Shown here in pieces: positions 56,501 to 64,000 of a stretch of 64,000 nt of DNA. Position 1 is the first letter of the stretch, and the number at the start of each line of letters is the position of its first letter. Under the pieces are notes generated by a model. The model made no database searches, had not been told where the DNA came from, and saw nothing but the letters and a program-made list of their open reading frames with translations. A program made the position numbers and the translations under genes. This DNA is from Chionis minor (Eukaryota; Chordata; Aves; Charadriiformes; Chionididae): NCBI GenBank assembly GCA_013398295.1, contig VZSF01010129.1:530603-594602 (forward strand). The letters run 5' to 3'.

Positions 56501-59500
56501 ACATCTCTGGAATTTAACCAGCGGGTAAGTCAGGTGTAATCTTTCTATAACGATTCCATACAACACAGCAAAGCAAAAACCAAATAAAAAACCCCACATT
56601 AGCACATAATTATTAGTTCATTTACTGGGACTACTCAGGACAAGAGTTATCATTGTAGTTCTGATTCCTAAGGAACTTTAAATCAAGAGCATTTAATTTC
56701 ATTGCTACAACATGGTTGTGAGTCAAGGTAGGACTGCTTCTCATTTCAAGTTTGTGCTAACAACACTTCAAAAATCATGGAAAGACTCTGGAAAGTTATA
56801 TATATCAGATTCTATCCTAGGGTGAATTAAAAAAAAAGAAACGCATGATATTTTAAAAGTAGGATTTTGTTTTCTTTTAATTCTAATACTCTATATTAAG
56901 GACACTTGTAAAGCTGTAAGGTCTTGAATCCTGCAGAATGCAGATGGTTTTGGTCTCCCTATCATAATTTCATGACCTCATATTGAAAAATGGAAAAGGA
57001 GATATTATGCACGTGAAGCACTTCCTCATATAAGTAGTAAAATAACATTTGCCATCACTGCTTCATGTTTGGATTTTAAATGTTTTATAAACAAAGAGTT
57101 CAAGTGAATTTTAAAACTTGTAGGTCTATACAGTTGTATTGCCTGTATATACATTAAATGATGAATTAAATCTACCAAAATTGCTGTTTATCCGTTAAAA
57201 ATCCAGAGTTTATCTGTGTAAGAATGCCATGTTAATTTCCCAAACTTCTTTGAAAAGATAACATTTATCTTTTACCTGCCTTATAATGTTATTATTTCCA
57301 ATAATTTTCAGAAATATGCAAAGTGATGCTTTTCCATTCTAGTTTTTCATACGCAAGTTAAGAGAAACACATTCTTTCCCAGGCAGAAGTATCTTAATAT
57401 GCAGGTGTAATTCTATTTGTACTACAAAGAATAGGGAAAAAAAAAAAGAAAAGGAAGCACTATTGCATAGATATACCTACCGCTAGACTTTTCTATGGGA
57501 TAACTGAGCACTCTTAAAGTACTAAATAAAGTTTAAGATTACTAAGTAGCCAACTGTTGCAGGTATTTCCCTGTATACTAAACCTGTTCTTTTTCAGAAG
57601 ACGTTTTCCCTCATGACTACGTTTTTCTAAATCCAAAAGACTTTTACGTTAATATTAGTTAAGGATCTACTAAGTGCTAAATCAGCATTTACTATAAACA
57701 GCCTTCTCTTTAGACTGATCAAAATGACATTGTCAATTAGTCGATTTCCAATACATAAGAAAAAGCACTAAAGGGGCTTTTCCTCTTACAAGCCATGATT
57801 AAGTACATATATAAGAGCTACCTCTGCTAAAATCCTGAATAAACTATAGAACTACCCAGTTTGTGGTTAATTACTGCATTTAACAAGCCAGTTTTAAACA
57901 CTAAATATATTCTGATAAATAAAACCCCTTTAAATATGCTGGATGTTTTCTATATAAGTCAAAATTTTCTAAAGCCCCAAACCTTACAGCAATGCTTTTA
58001 TACTGCTTTATACAGAATGCCCATTTCAATCAAATGCAACTCAACACAAGCCACATGTAAATGATGTCTGAGTGAAAAAAGAAAATCATTATCTTTTGGC
58101 AAAGTGAAACTGTATATGTAATACTATATATATTAAGGTCTACAAGTAGTTCATCCTATTTTTGAAGTCACAATGCATTTTCCTGGGTAGCATAAAGTGA
58201 AACCAATGTAGATTGTAGTCAGTGGGAAAAAAATAAGAAGTCGCTCTTTAGGAATCATCAAGACAGGGAAAATAATCCACAACATCTATTTCTGATGAAA
58301 AATTTTCTTTTTATTTAAATCAAGCTGCCTGGTTGATGATCACAAAAAAAATTGAAATTAAAGATATTTTAATACTTTTTTAAAAAAAAATAAATACCCG
58401 ATTTTCCACATCCCAGCTGCTCAAAATTACAAATGAATCACACACCAGTTGTTCATGGTTAATACAATTATCACCATTAAAGTCATGATAACTGAGCCAT
58501 CATCCACACAGCACTTCTGCTACACCTGTGCTTTAATAATACAGCACCGGAGAACAGATGAAACTGTTCTGTTAGAGTTGTATCATCTCACCTAGCAATA
58601 AAAACCAAACAGACAAAACTTTCTATCGTAGTAATTCTGTTTATATTGGAGGATCTGCTAGGAAATGTTCTGTACCAGTTTTTCACTCCAAACTAACATC
58701 AGTTTGTAAGGCAGAACTGTCATAACAGCAATTAGAGAAAAACAGTGGTGATGTTTGAAAATATAATCTGTATTTTAATTTTCCTATGTACATATCTTTG
58801 CTCAACAGCAAAAAATAGCACAGCGGCTATTAAAAAAACTTACATGGAATGAAAACTCAGGACATTATTTATCTATTTAAGAGTTCAAACTACCTTTTTA
58901 AATAGTGTTGTTATAATAATATGCAGATTTGCTAATACTTTTTTTTTTTTTAAATTTCAACTGAAGTAGCCTTTAAAAATATATTTTCATTAAAAGATCA
59001 AGTTTTGCTCAAAACACTACCTATCAGCATCATACATGAAATAAGCAAGGCATTCTTCGTTGCCTAGTCCTGCAAACGCTTCAGAGAAGGCACTACCAGT
59101 AAAAAGTCTGCACACCTCACAGCACGAACCAAACCCTGCTGAAAGTTTGGGGATGGGAAAAGGGAAAGGACAGGAAAGGAAATAAACAGCTCTAAGAAAT
59201 TAACAAACCCAAGTGCCTACAGTGCTACTGTTGCATTAAGTATTCCAGTAAAGCTCTTAATGAACAAAATGTTGTGCATTTGGCTAGGCTGTACACAGAA
59301 GAAACAGAAATAAAGAGAAACCCTAACTGGCATTTTAATCCAGTACCAAGAAACAAAGACGTAATCCTCACAGCCTTATTTGCAATATACTTCTGATTTC
59401 TCTTGAGAGGAATAAATCTCAGGAGACGCAACTGATGGAAACAGGTATTTTCATTGAGGGAAGAAAAAGTTTGCAGTTGTATTTGTCTATATTTTATACA

Positions 59501-61502
59501 CATCCAGCAAATGCGAAGAGGGTAAGAAAGACTCAAGATTCTCCTGAGAACAGGGAGAATAAAGCTGCCAAGTCCTCAAGTAATCTAAAATACGGATCTA
59601 CTTGTTATGTATAACCTGGAGTTACATGTTTAAGCTTCTCTTTTGTAACTGTACTTTCAATTTGGTAATCAAGTATCTTGCTTTTTCCTTTGCTAGAACA
59701 AACTTGCTTTCTTTTTTTGTTCTTAACCTTGTCTGGATGATACGAGTGATCTCAAGAGAATTTGAGAGGCACACAGGACTCTCTCTTCAGGGAGCTGAAA
59801 ACAAATAAAACATAGTCCAGGCATCCTCTCCAAATGCCTTCCACTCAAGGTGTATTTTGAAGACGCTGATACCTGCAGGGTGCATTCCCACAGGGGTCAG
59901 CCTGGGGAGAGGCAGCACTGAAAGCTACAATGGCACAAAAGAGCCTCCCAAGGCAGGTAAAAAGTACCACAATTCAGACAGTAGCAGGTGGGAGAAGCCT
60001 GCCACGACTTCAGATCACTTCCTAAGTATCACAGTACGTATGGCTAAAAGTATATTAACATACCATTAAGAAAACCTATAAAAAGAAAAAAAACAAACAT
60101 CCTCTTTAATAAAAGAAAAGAAAATAATATTCTTGTAGATCAGGACAAAACTAAGTTTAATAACTGATACTGCTTGGAATTCAGAATATAGGCTTACAAG
60201 AACAAGAGTACACAGCTATACAAGTTATACTCTGAATGCCTCTTTGTTTTTCATTTGTTTGATTTTTGGCTCCGCTGGACTAGTGGTTAGTTACATATCC
60301 CAAGAATGACACCACAGCCATTCTGATTTGAGATACCCAAATGCAAGTTACCACAAATCACGTAGCAATCTTGCTTTTAAAAGACAGACTTCTTCCAAGA
60401 CTATATCCTAAAGCACGTCTACTGGCCACAATAGAATAAAGATTAAGAGATAAAACATGATTGGCTACATAAATTATGTTAAGCAGCACAAAAAGTAAAA
60501 GTTTCTTCTGAACAGGTTTAAAGTTTGTCACACACACTCCACAACCAGTGTAGGGACCAACTTTATGGCCAGATGTTTTCTCCGAGCTAAACTAAGAGGT
60601 AATACCAAATTAGTAAAAAATCCACTGCAGCTATTTCAGAGGCCATAGGTACAGGCTCATACTTTGCAAAGCAAGAAATTTGGTCTTGAGGGGAACTCTG
60701 GCAGTTTCCCATAAGGGCATATTAACCTGCAGTAAATGTAAGGTAATTTATACCAATTTTGAAATTATATTTTGAATTTTTTCCCCCCATCTGATTTACT
60801 TTAACATGATGAGATCACATAGACAACAGTAGTTGCATTGTTTTAAATTCTGTCTCAGACATACCAGCTGACAGTTTTCTTCCCTTTCATGGTCTGAGGT
60901 CAAGAAATATGACTTGAGAAATGGCTTAGATAGCTCGTAACTTCAGTTCAGAAGTCAATTTCAAATTATGGAAAAACCAAAGCAAACACATCCGGAACAC
61001 TGAAAAATAGTTTTAAAGAAGAAAGCACAAGGAACTACTTACCTATTGGATATCCCAGTGCAAAGTCATTGCTTTGTGTAGCAAAAATAGGGAACAAACC
61101 TGCTTTGCTAAATCTGTTCTCAGGACTGGCTACCAACAATGTTAAAACGCAGACTAAGAAAAAAACAGCAGCTTTGGCAACTAAAATACTGTACAGGAAG
61201 GACCAATTCACATTAGAAAAGTTAAGTACCACCATGTTTTTGAACAGTAGAGCTGGGAGTGCAAAACGGGACACAAAATTTCCCAGTCCTTTGGCCTGAG
61301 TTGTTGTGATAATGTTGGCTCTTCCAGCTATGTAGCCACAAAGAATTATTCCAAAACATTCTAACAGGGCTGGGAAAAGCCTGCTTATTGACATAGAAGG
61401 AGTACCGCCAGTGGTATTGAGTCCAGCTTGTCCAGGCAAAGAAATAGACATGTTAGCTGAAGATGAGAGGTTATTTGTACTGAAGTCTGAATAGTTATCC
61501 AT
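38317..61502 (-). CDS. GPR155: GPR155 / LYCHOS, lysosomal cholesterol-sensing protein (whole gene, 15 coding exons)
   Basis: A lysosomal membrane protein combining an N-terminal auxin-efflux (PIN)-like transporter domain, a GPCR-like seven-helix domain and a C-terminal DEP domain. The human protein signals cholesterol sufficiency to mTORC1, with a cytosolic effector loop acting on GATOR1. The exons join to 2571 nt, or 856 residues (human about 870), all phases closed. Residues 1-30 hold four N-glycosylation sequons (N3, N11, N17, N29). Transporter helices follow in exons 1-4 (NPLGF near 185; FPAAPGV near 322). GPCR-like helices are in exons 4-13. The Ser/Pro-rich effector loop lies near 545-650, and DEP spans about 765-845. 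The start codon (61500-61502) has G at -3 and +4 and is overlapped by a uORF. The 5' promoter is outside the window. Confidence 0.96.
38540..40673 (-). other. GPR155 intron 14
   Basis: 2.1-kb AT-rich intron; nothing recognised. Confidence 0.5.
40674..40811 (-). CDS. GPR155: GPR155 coding exon 14
   Basis: 138 bp encoding residues 737-783: [30 protein letters not shown] and [11 protein letters not shown], leading into DEP. Acceptor has a long T/C tract ending TTTAAG; donor GTAAGG. Confidence 0.92.
40812..41536 (-). other. GPR155 intron 13
   Basis: 725-bp intron with an A-rich low-complexity start (40816-40850); no gene. Confidence 0.5.
41537..41601 (-). CDS. GPR155: GPR155 coding exon 13
   Basis: 65 bp encoding [20 protein letters not shown] and RR (residues 716-737), the last membrane helix and its cytosolic edge. 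Donor GTAAAT, acceptor TTCAG. Confidence 0.95.
41602..42610 (-). other. GPR155 intron 12
   Basis: 1-kb intron containing a perfect short hairpin at 42098-42121; otherwise nothing recognised. Confidence 0.5.
42098..42121. repeat. Perfect short palindrome
   Basis: CCTTTTACCTC and GAGGTAAAAGG form an 11-bp perfect stem with a 2-nt loop. Confidence 0.8.
42611..42706 (-). CDS. GPR155: GPR155 coding exon 12
   Basis: 96 bp encoding residues 684-715, [20 protein letters not shown] then [12 protein letters not shown], essentially the human sequence. Donor GTACTT, acceptor TAACAG. Confidence 0.96.
42707..44256 (-). other. GPR155 intron 11
   Basis: 1.55-kb AT-rich intron; no element recognised. Confidence 0.5.
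44257..44390 (-). CDS. GPR155: GPR155 coding exon 11
   Basis: 134 bp encoding residues 639-683: [20 protein letters not shown], then [20 protein letters not shown]. End of the cytosolic loop and start of a membrane helix. Donor GTAAAT, acceptor TTCAG. Confidence 0.95.
44955..44968 (+). promoter_or_regulatory. CTCF-like motif
   Basis: CCTCTAGATGGCAG matches the CTCF core at 13 of 14 positions; the best such match noticed in the window. Binding not tested. Confidence 0.4.
45245..45449 (+). mobile_element. CR1 LINE copy, internally deleted
   Basis: The right half is a typical CR1 3' end: CAACCTGGTCTAGTGG, CAGGGGGATTGGAACTAGAT, then the ATTCTATGATTCTATGA tail ending near 45449. The left half translates as [20 protein letters not shown] then a GDLVT block, which matches the CR1 ORF2 region between endonuclease and reverse transcriptase. 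The reverse transcriptase and most of the 3' UTR are missing. The 8-bp repeat ACCTGGTC occurs on both sides of the junction (45332-45339 and 45350-45357). Non-autonomous and dead. Confidence 0.88.
46329..46430 (-). CDS. GPR155: GPR155 coding exon 10
   Basis: 102 bp encoding residues 605-638, [14 protein letters not shown] then a variable segment ending ESKIPPIET. This is the cysteine-rich middle of the cytosolic effector loop (human has a similar CCSCS). A second AG inside the exon (before 46393) was rejected because it breaks frame. Confidence 0.85.
46431..47088 (-). other. GPR155 intron 9
   Basis: 658-bp intron with a T-run near 46862-46875; no gene. Confidence 0.5.
47089..47155 (-). repeat. 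24-bp in-frame tandem repeat in GPR155
   Basis: Units start (minus sense) at 47155, 47131 and 47107, each with CAGCC then TTC/ATC. The first two are nearly identical over 24 bp; the third is partial and runs to the splice donor. Confidence 0.85.
47089..47338 (-). CDS. GPR155: GPR155 coding exon 9, effector loop with peptide repeat
   Basis: 250 bp encoding residues 522-604. It begins with the membrane helix [20 protein letters not shown], then [20 protein letters not shown], where SSYE aligns with the human SYE. An acidic stretch ([11 protein letters not shown]) follows, then [16 protein letters not shown] and QPSAERG: three copies of a 24-bp unit. The loop lies in the region through which human LYCHOS contacts GATOR1. 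Donor GTAGAG, acceptor TAACAG. Confidence 0.93.
47339..48453 (-). other. GPR155 intron 8
   Basis: 1.1-kb intron; a short CAT run near 47620. No gene recognised. Confidence 0.5.
48454..48544 (-). CDS. GPR155: GPR155 coding exon 8
   Basis: 91 bp encoding residues 491-521: [20 protein letters not shown] then [10 protein letters not shown]. One membrane helix and a lumenal loop with an NAS sequon. Donor GTATGA, acceptor TTTCAG. Confidence 0.95.
48626..48710 (-). CDS. GPR155: GPR155 coding exon 7
   Basis: 85 bp encoding residues 463-491: [20 protein letters not shown] then FIIIAGWG. Donor GTAAGT, acceptor TTGTAG. Confidence 0.95.
48711..49999 (-). other. GPR155 intron 6
   Basis: 1.3-kb intron; open frames at 49745-50044 are chance. 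No repeat recognised. Confidence 0.5.
50000..50120 (-). CDS. GPR155: GPR155 coding exon 6
   Basis: 121 bp encoding residues 423-462: [20 protein letters not shown] then [12 protein letters not shown]. Two membrane helices. Donor GTATGA, acceptor TTACAG. Confidence 0.95.
50121..51430 (-). other. GPR155 intron 5
   Basis: 1.3-kb intron; no element recognised. Confidence 0.5.
51431..51514 (-). CDS. GPR155: GPR155 coding exon 5
   Basis: 84 bp, exactly 28 codons, encoding residues 395-422: [20 protein letters not shown] then TTNLLVAQ. Donor GTCAGT, acceptor TCTAG. Confidence 0.95.
51515..52647 (-). other. GPR155 intron 4
   Basis: 1.1-kb intron containing an old MIR/L3-like repeat at about 52215-52480. 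Confidence 0.55.
52215..52480 (-). repeat. Ancient amniote SINE/LINE tail (MIR/L3-like)
   Basis: The order CAAGCACCTCACAAAGTAAT, GTGAGGTAAGCTAGTACTGT, TATTCCC, a decayed A-rich segment with GGGACTAAGG, CCCAAGTTCTCAAGCCCTGC and AGTGCTCTAA...CATCCTGCTCT follows the reverse complement of old MIR/L3-type tails. Strand assignment by analogy with MIR. Heavily diverged. Confidence 0.5.
52648..52803 (-). CDS. GPR155: GPR155 coding exon 4
   Basis: 156 bp, 52 codons, residues 343-394: [40 protein letters not shown] and [11 protein letters not shown]. Last helix of the transporter-like domain and entry to the GPCR-like part. Donor GTAGGT, acceptor TTACAG. Confidence 0.96.
52804..54131 (-). other. GPR155 intron 3
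   Basis: 1.3-kb intron with a T-run/CAAA-rich patch near 53400-53470; no gene. Confidence 0.5.
54132..54297 (-). CDS. GPR155: GPR155 coding exon 3
   Basis: 166 bp encoding residues 287-342: [40 protein letters not shown] and [22 protein letters not shown] is the proline-containing crossover of a PIN-type transporter fold. Donor GTATGT, acceptor TTTCAG. Confidence 0.96.
54298..55632 (-). other. GPR155 intron 2
   Basis: 1.3-kb AT-rich intron; nothing recognised. Confidence 0.5.
55633..56032 (-). CDS. GPR155: GPR155 coding exon 2
   Basis: 400 bp encoding residues 154-287: [79 protein letters not shown] and [10 protein letters not shown]. Membrane helices of the transporter-like domain. Donor GTAAGT, acceptor TTCTAG. 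Confidence 0.96.
56033..61042 (-). other. GPR155 intron 1 of the coding region (5.0 kb)
   Basis: AT-rich intron. The only notable structure is a 30-bp tandem duplication next to the acceptor (56057-56112). Open frames such as 59225-59536 are unsupported. Confidence 0.55.
56057..56112. repeat. 30-bp tandem duplication at intron acceptor side
   Basis: ATGAGTGATAACATTCCAGT and the following bases begin at 56057 and again at 56087; the copies match over about 26 bp. They sit 25-80 nt upstream of a GPR155 exon on the minus strand, doubling a CTCAT branch-point-like motif. Confidence 0.9.
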
Positions 61503-61548
61503 TTCCTTTGACCAACTCTTCAAAAAAAAGAGCTTGAAATGATCTCAT
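61043..61548 (-). CDS. GPR155: GPR155 first coding exon (coding part 61043-61502)
   Basis: Begins at an excellent acceptor (TTTTGTTTCTTTTACAG just right of 61548), so an upstream non-coding exon must exist. The coding part is 460 bp, residues 1-153. A lumenal glycosylated N-terminus ([19 protein letters not shown]) is followed by [40 protein letters not shown] and [17 protein letters not shown]. Donor GTAAGT. An in-frame TGA lies upstream of the ATG, fixing the start. Confidence 0.95.
61495..61548 (-). other. Overlapping upstream ORF in GPR155 leader
   Basis: An ATG at 61546-61548, the first three bases of the exon, opens a 17-codon frame that ends in TAA at 61495-61497, overlapping the main start codon (61500-61502) in another frame. 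It could reduce translation of GPR155. Its initiation context depends on the unseen upstream exon. Confidence 0.6.
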
Positions 61549-64000
61549 CTGTAAAAGAAACAAAAGTATTTATTTATTAACTTCCAAAACTGTGTTTGTG
61601 AATATTTATGGTATCAGGCTTGCTGACAGAAGAGTTTACACTTAGAAGTGCATTACAAATAAATAATGTGACCAATAATAAGTAGCTAAACAACTCTGAG
61701 AATGAAGAATGCTGAAAAATCATTCCATACAAACATCATCTTCTCACAAGTCCACGCCATTTAATCAGACAACTGACAGAAGCTAAAAATGCCCAAAGAA
61801 ATCTGGGGGTAACACTGAAATATTAAAACTAAACATAGACTGAGCATTTAAAAAGCAAAAAATCTGTTGGAAGGAAAGGAGATAGAACAAGGATTTTTTT
61901 AATTATTATTCTAGGATCTAAACATCATTTAGAATAAATTACAGCCCTTCAGCACTTTCCAGTCGCTGTTTCAGAAGACAGTAATTGCTAACTTCTCAAT
62001 GTACATTCCTCACTTTCCTGGACTACCATTACAAGCCTAGTTAACTCTCTAACAGGAAAGCATAAGACTCTCTACATATATGTTCGCAGCTTCTAACCTT
62101 TCTTACCTCACCTCCTCAGCTCACTGTCAATTCCTAACTAAAATTCTTACATACTCTTTGCTTTCCACTATCAAATTGTTAGTTTTCTTTTCTAACACCT
62201 TTTTTTTCCTCCAGATCCTCCCTAAATCGTGTGCTACTTGGTTCTTTTTCCTTCACAATAAAAATACACTCTGAACTCCCAATATTAAAATCCCATATTT
62301 GACCTCACTTTAACCTCTGCTGTTCACCTCTGCTTTCACATGCTCAGCTTTATCCATGGTTGTGAGTTCTTCTTCACTTTCATCTTTAGAGCCTATTTAA
62401 TACAGGTTCTGCCCCTGAAACAGCTCTTACCAAAATCCTGAGAGGCCAAAATCTTCTTAAACTCTCAGAATTGGTGTTCCATTTTCATCCTTTGTGACCA
62501 TCATAGACCTTTACCATAATCATCCTGTTCTTGAAATTTTGCCCTTCCCGTATCTTTTGTAATTACAGCTCCTCCTAATTCTCCTCCCATCTCTACTTGT
62601 TCCTACAACATTTACATGGGAGGATCCCTCTAAATTTCTGTGGGTGCTGATAGGGCTCCTTCCTCGTTCCTCTTTTGTCTCCCTAGATCCTCTGCCTGTG
62701 TATTTTCATAAGCACTTATTCAATTATAAACATATCTCTGTTTATAATCCAGATATATCTTCTTCTGTTAGAACTATCATTTCAGCCTGTCTCCAAAATC
62801 TCTTGTGAGTGACCTGCTGTCAATTCAGGTCCAATGAGCCTACAACTGTTTTCCTATTCTTCCAAGAAGATGCTCCCTCAGTTACTCTCTGTGGTGTATC
62901 TATTTTGCTAGAGCCAAGTAACAAAGGTTACAAAATCCTCTAATTTAAGGGAAATGCAAATTTACGGAACTCATATTCATCTGTAACTCTGTTGCAAGGA
63001 AAATCTTCATAGTCTATTAGTATCAGTTCCTATTTTGTACATCCTTCTACAGACTCATTTTCCACACATCAAAACCCCCCTTGCTTTCATATTATTTTAC
63101 AGTCTAAGCTTATGCCCTCTTAAACTATTACAGAATAACAAAAGGAATAGTCCTCACAAGAACACGAACACCAGGCAAGGAAGATAAATTCGACCAAGAA
63201 TTGCAGCTTCTCCGCCCTGGCACGAAAACATTTGGCAAGCCCTTGCTACCTTTGAGAAAGATTTAAAGATCAAATCATATTATCACCCTTCAAGCTTGTA
63301 CCTTGCTTTGTGCAACTTTGACCTCTCCCAGTCATGTGCATCGTGTGCTAATGATACACTTTCCAGTGAGCATGGGATCCACATATGACACAGCGGCCAA
63401 TGATCTAATTCATCACACCATTGTTTACCCGTACATACAATTCTTTAGGCCCATAACAGTGACATTTAAGTATGCATTAAGTTTATGCACATCAGATATG
63501 TATTGTGACTCCTGATCCTCACTTGTTACCAGTGAACCCCCTTGAAAGGGCTGACAATAACACAGTGGGTTCGATATGCAAGTAGACATGTACATTCTGC
63601 AAGTCAGATGAAGAGAGAGAAGATCAAACACCCATATGCAGCGGTCAATAGCAAGGTCTTGCCAGAAACAGATATGGGTTTGGTGACACAGCTTTGAAAC
63701 ACGTGCACTTCCTCAGTTACATATAAAATTTTGACATGACTAAATCCTAAAGTACTCTGGAAAGGAAGTCAAGATAGCTTACCCCATTTTGTAGAGGTAG
63801 AAACTAAGGCAAAGGCAGGCTGACTTGCCATAAACCATTTCACATATCAGTGGTAAAGCTGAGATTCCAAATTCCCAAACCAGTGCTACGTACAGCACAA
63901 TGGCTAGATATGTGCAAATTAACAACTGGTTTAAGCGTCTTTTCTTTGTATCCTGTCCTCAGGGAATAGAGAACTCATAACAGCCAAGCAAATAAGCAAG
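61549..64000 (-). other. GPR155 upstream intron / 5' flank
   Basis: AT-rich, with a pyrimidine-rich zone around 62100-62900. No CpG island or leader exon could be identified, so the promoter is likely further right. A MIR-like fragment lies at about 63750-63885. Confidence 0.5.
63750..63885 (-). repeat. MIR-like ancient SINE fragment
   Basis: TACCCCATTTTGTAGAGGTA, AAACTAAGGC, CTGACTTGCC and TGGTAAAGCTGAGATTCCAA follow, in order, the reverse complement of the MIR core. Strongly decayed. Confidence 0.6.

Noticed and set aside
61521..61523. GPR155 start at TTG (61523)
   Set aside because: Not an ATG; the ATG at 61502 has good context and matches where the family protein begins.

Overview
The window is nuclear DNA from a bird. 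The evidence is spliced vertebrate genes, a CR1 retrotransposon whose 3' end carries the avian ATTCTATGA-type tail (45245-45449), and an LTR at 17699-18290 of a type I associate with neoavian genomes. The species cannot be named from this. No bacterial, organellar or viral gene set is present.

Three protein-coding genes can be rebuilt exon by exon; every splice phase closes. CIR1 (minus strand, 10 coding exons, 26224 down to 2581) encodes a 469-residue corepressor interacting with RBPJ. SCRN3 (plus strand, 7 coding exons, 26282 to 32962) encodes a 420-residue secernin-3. GPR155, also called LYCHOS (minus strand, 15 coding exons, 61502 down to 38317), encodes an 856-residue lysosomal cholesterol sensor with transporter-like and GPCR-like parts. 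This is the conserved vertebrate order CIR1-SCRN3-GPR155. CIR1 and SCRN3 are head to head, with only 57 bp between start codons inside a CpG island. SCRN3 and GPR155 are tail to tail.

Layout: 1-1100 holds an unassigned CpG island with a promoter-like edge. 1100-26224 is the CIR1 gene, including a 15.9-kb intron (6718-22607) with two solitary LTRs and a long imperfect palindrome. 26150-27000 is the shared CpG-island promoter. 26282-33700 is SCRN3. 33700-36480 is intergenic. 36480-61548 is GPR155. 61549-64000 is 5' flank or 5' intron of GPR155, with no coding exon seen.

The genes do not form an operon-like pathway. CIR1 acts in nuclear Notch/RBPJ repression, SCRN3 is a cytosolic C69-family protein with an N-terminal cysteine, and GPR155 links lysosomal cholesterol to mTORC1. 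Shared biology is limited to the CIR1/SCRN3 bidirectional promoter. I found no clear new biological system. The best leads are the hairpin-forming palindrome in the large CIR1 intron, the orphan CpG island, the overlapping uORF and in-frame peptide repeat of GPR155, a frame-critical 14-nt CIR1 microexon, and a duplicated branch-point region in a GPR155 intron.
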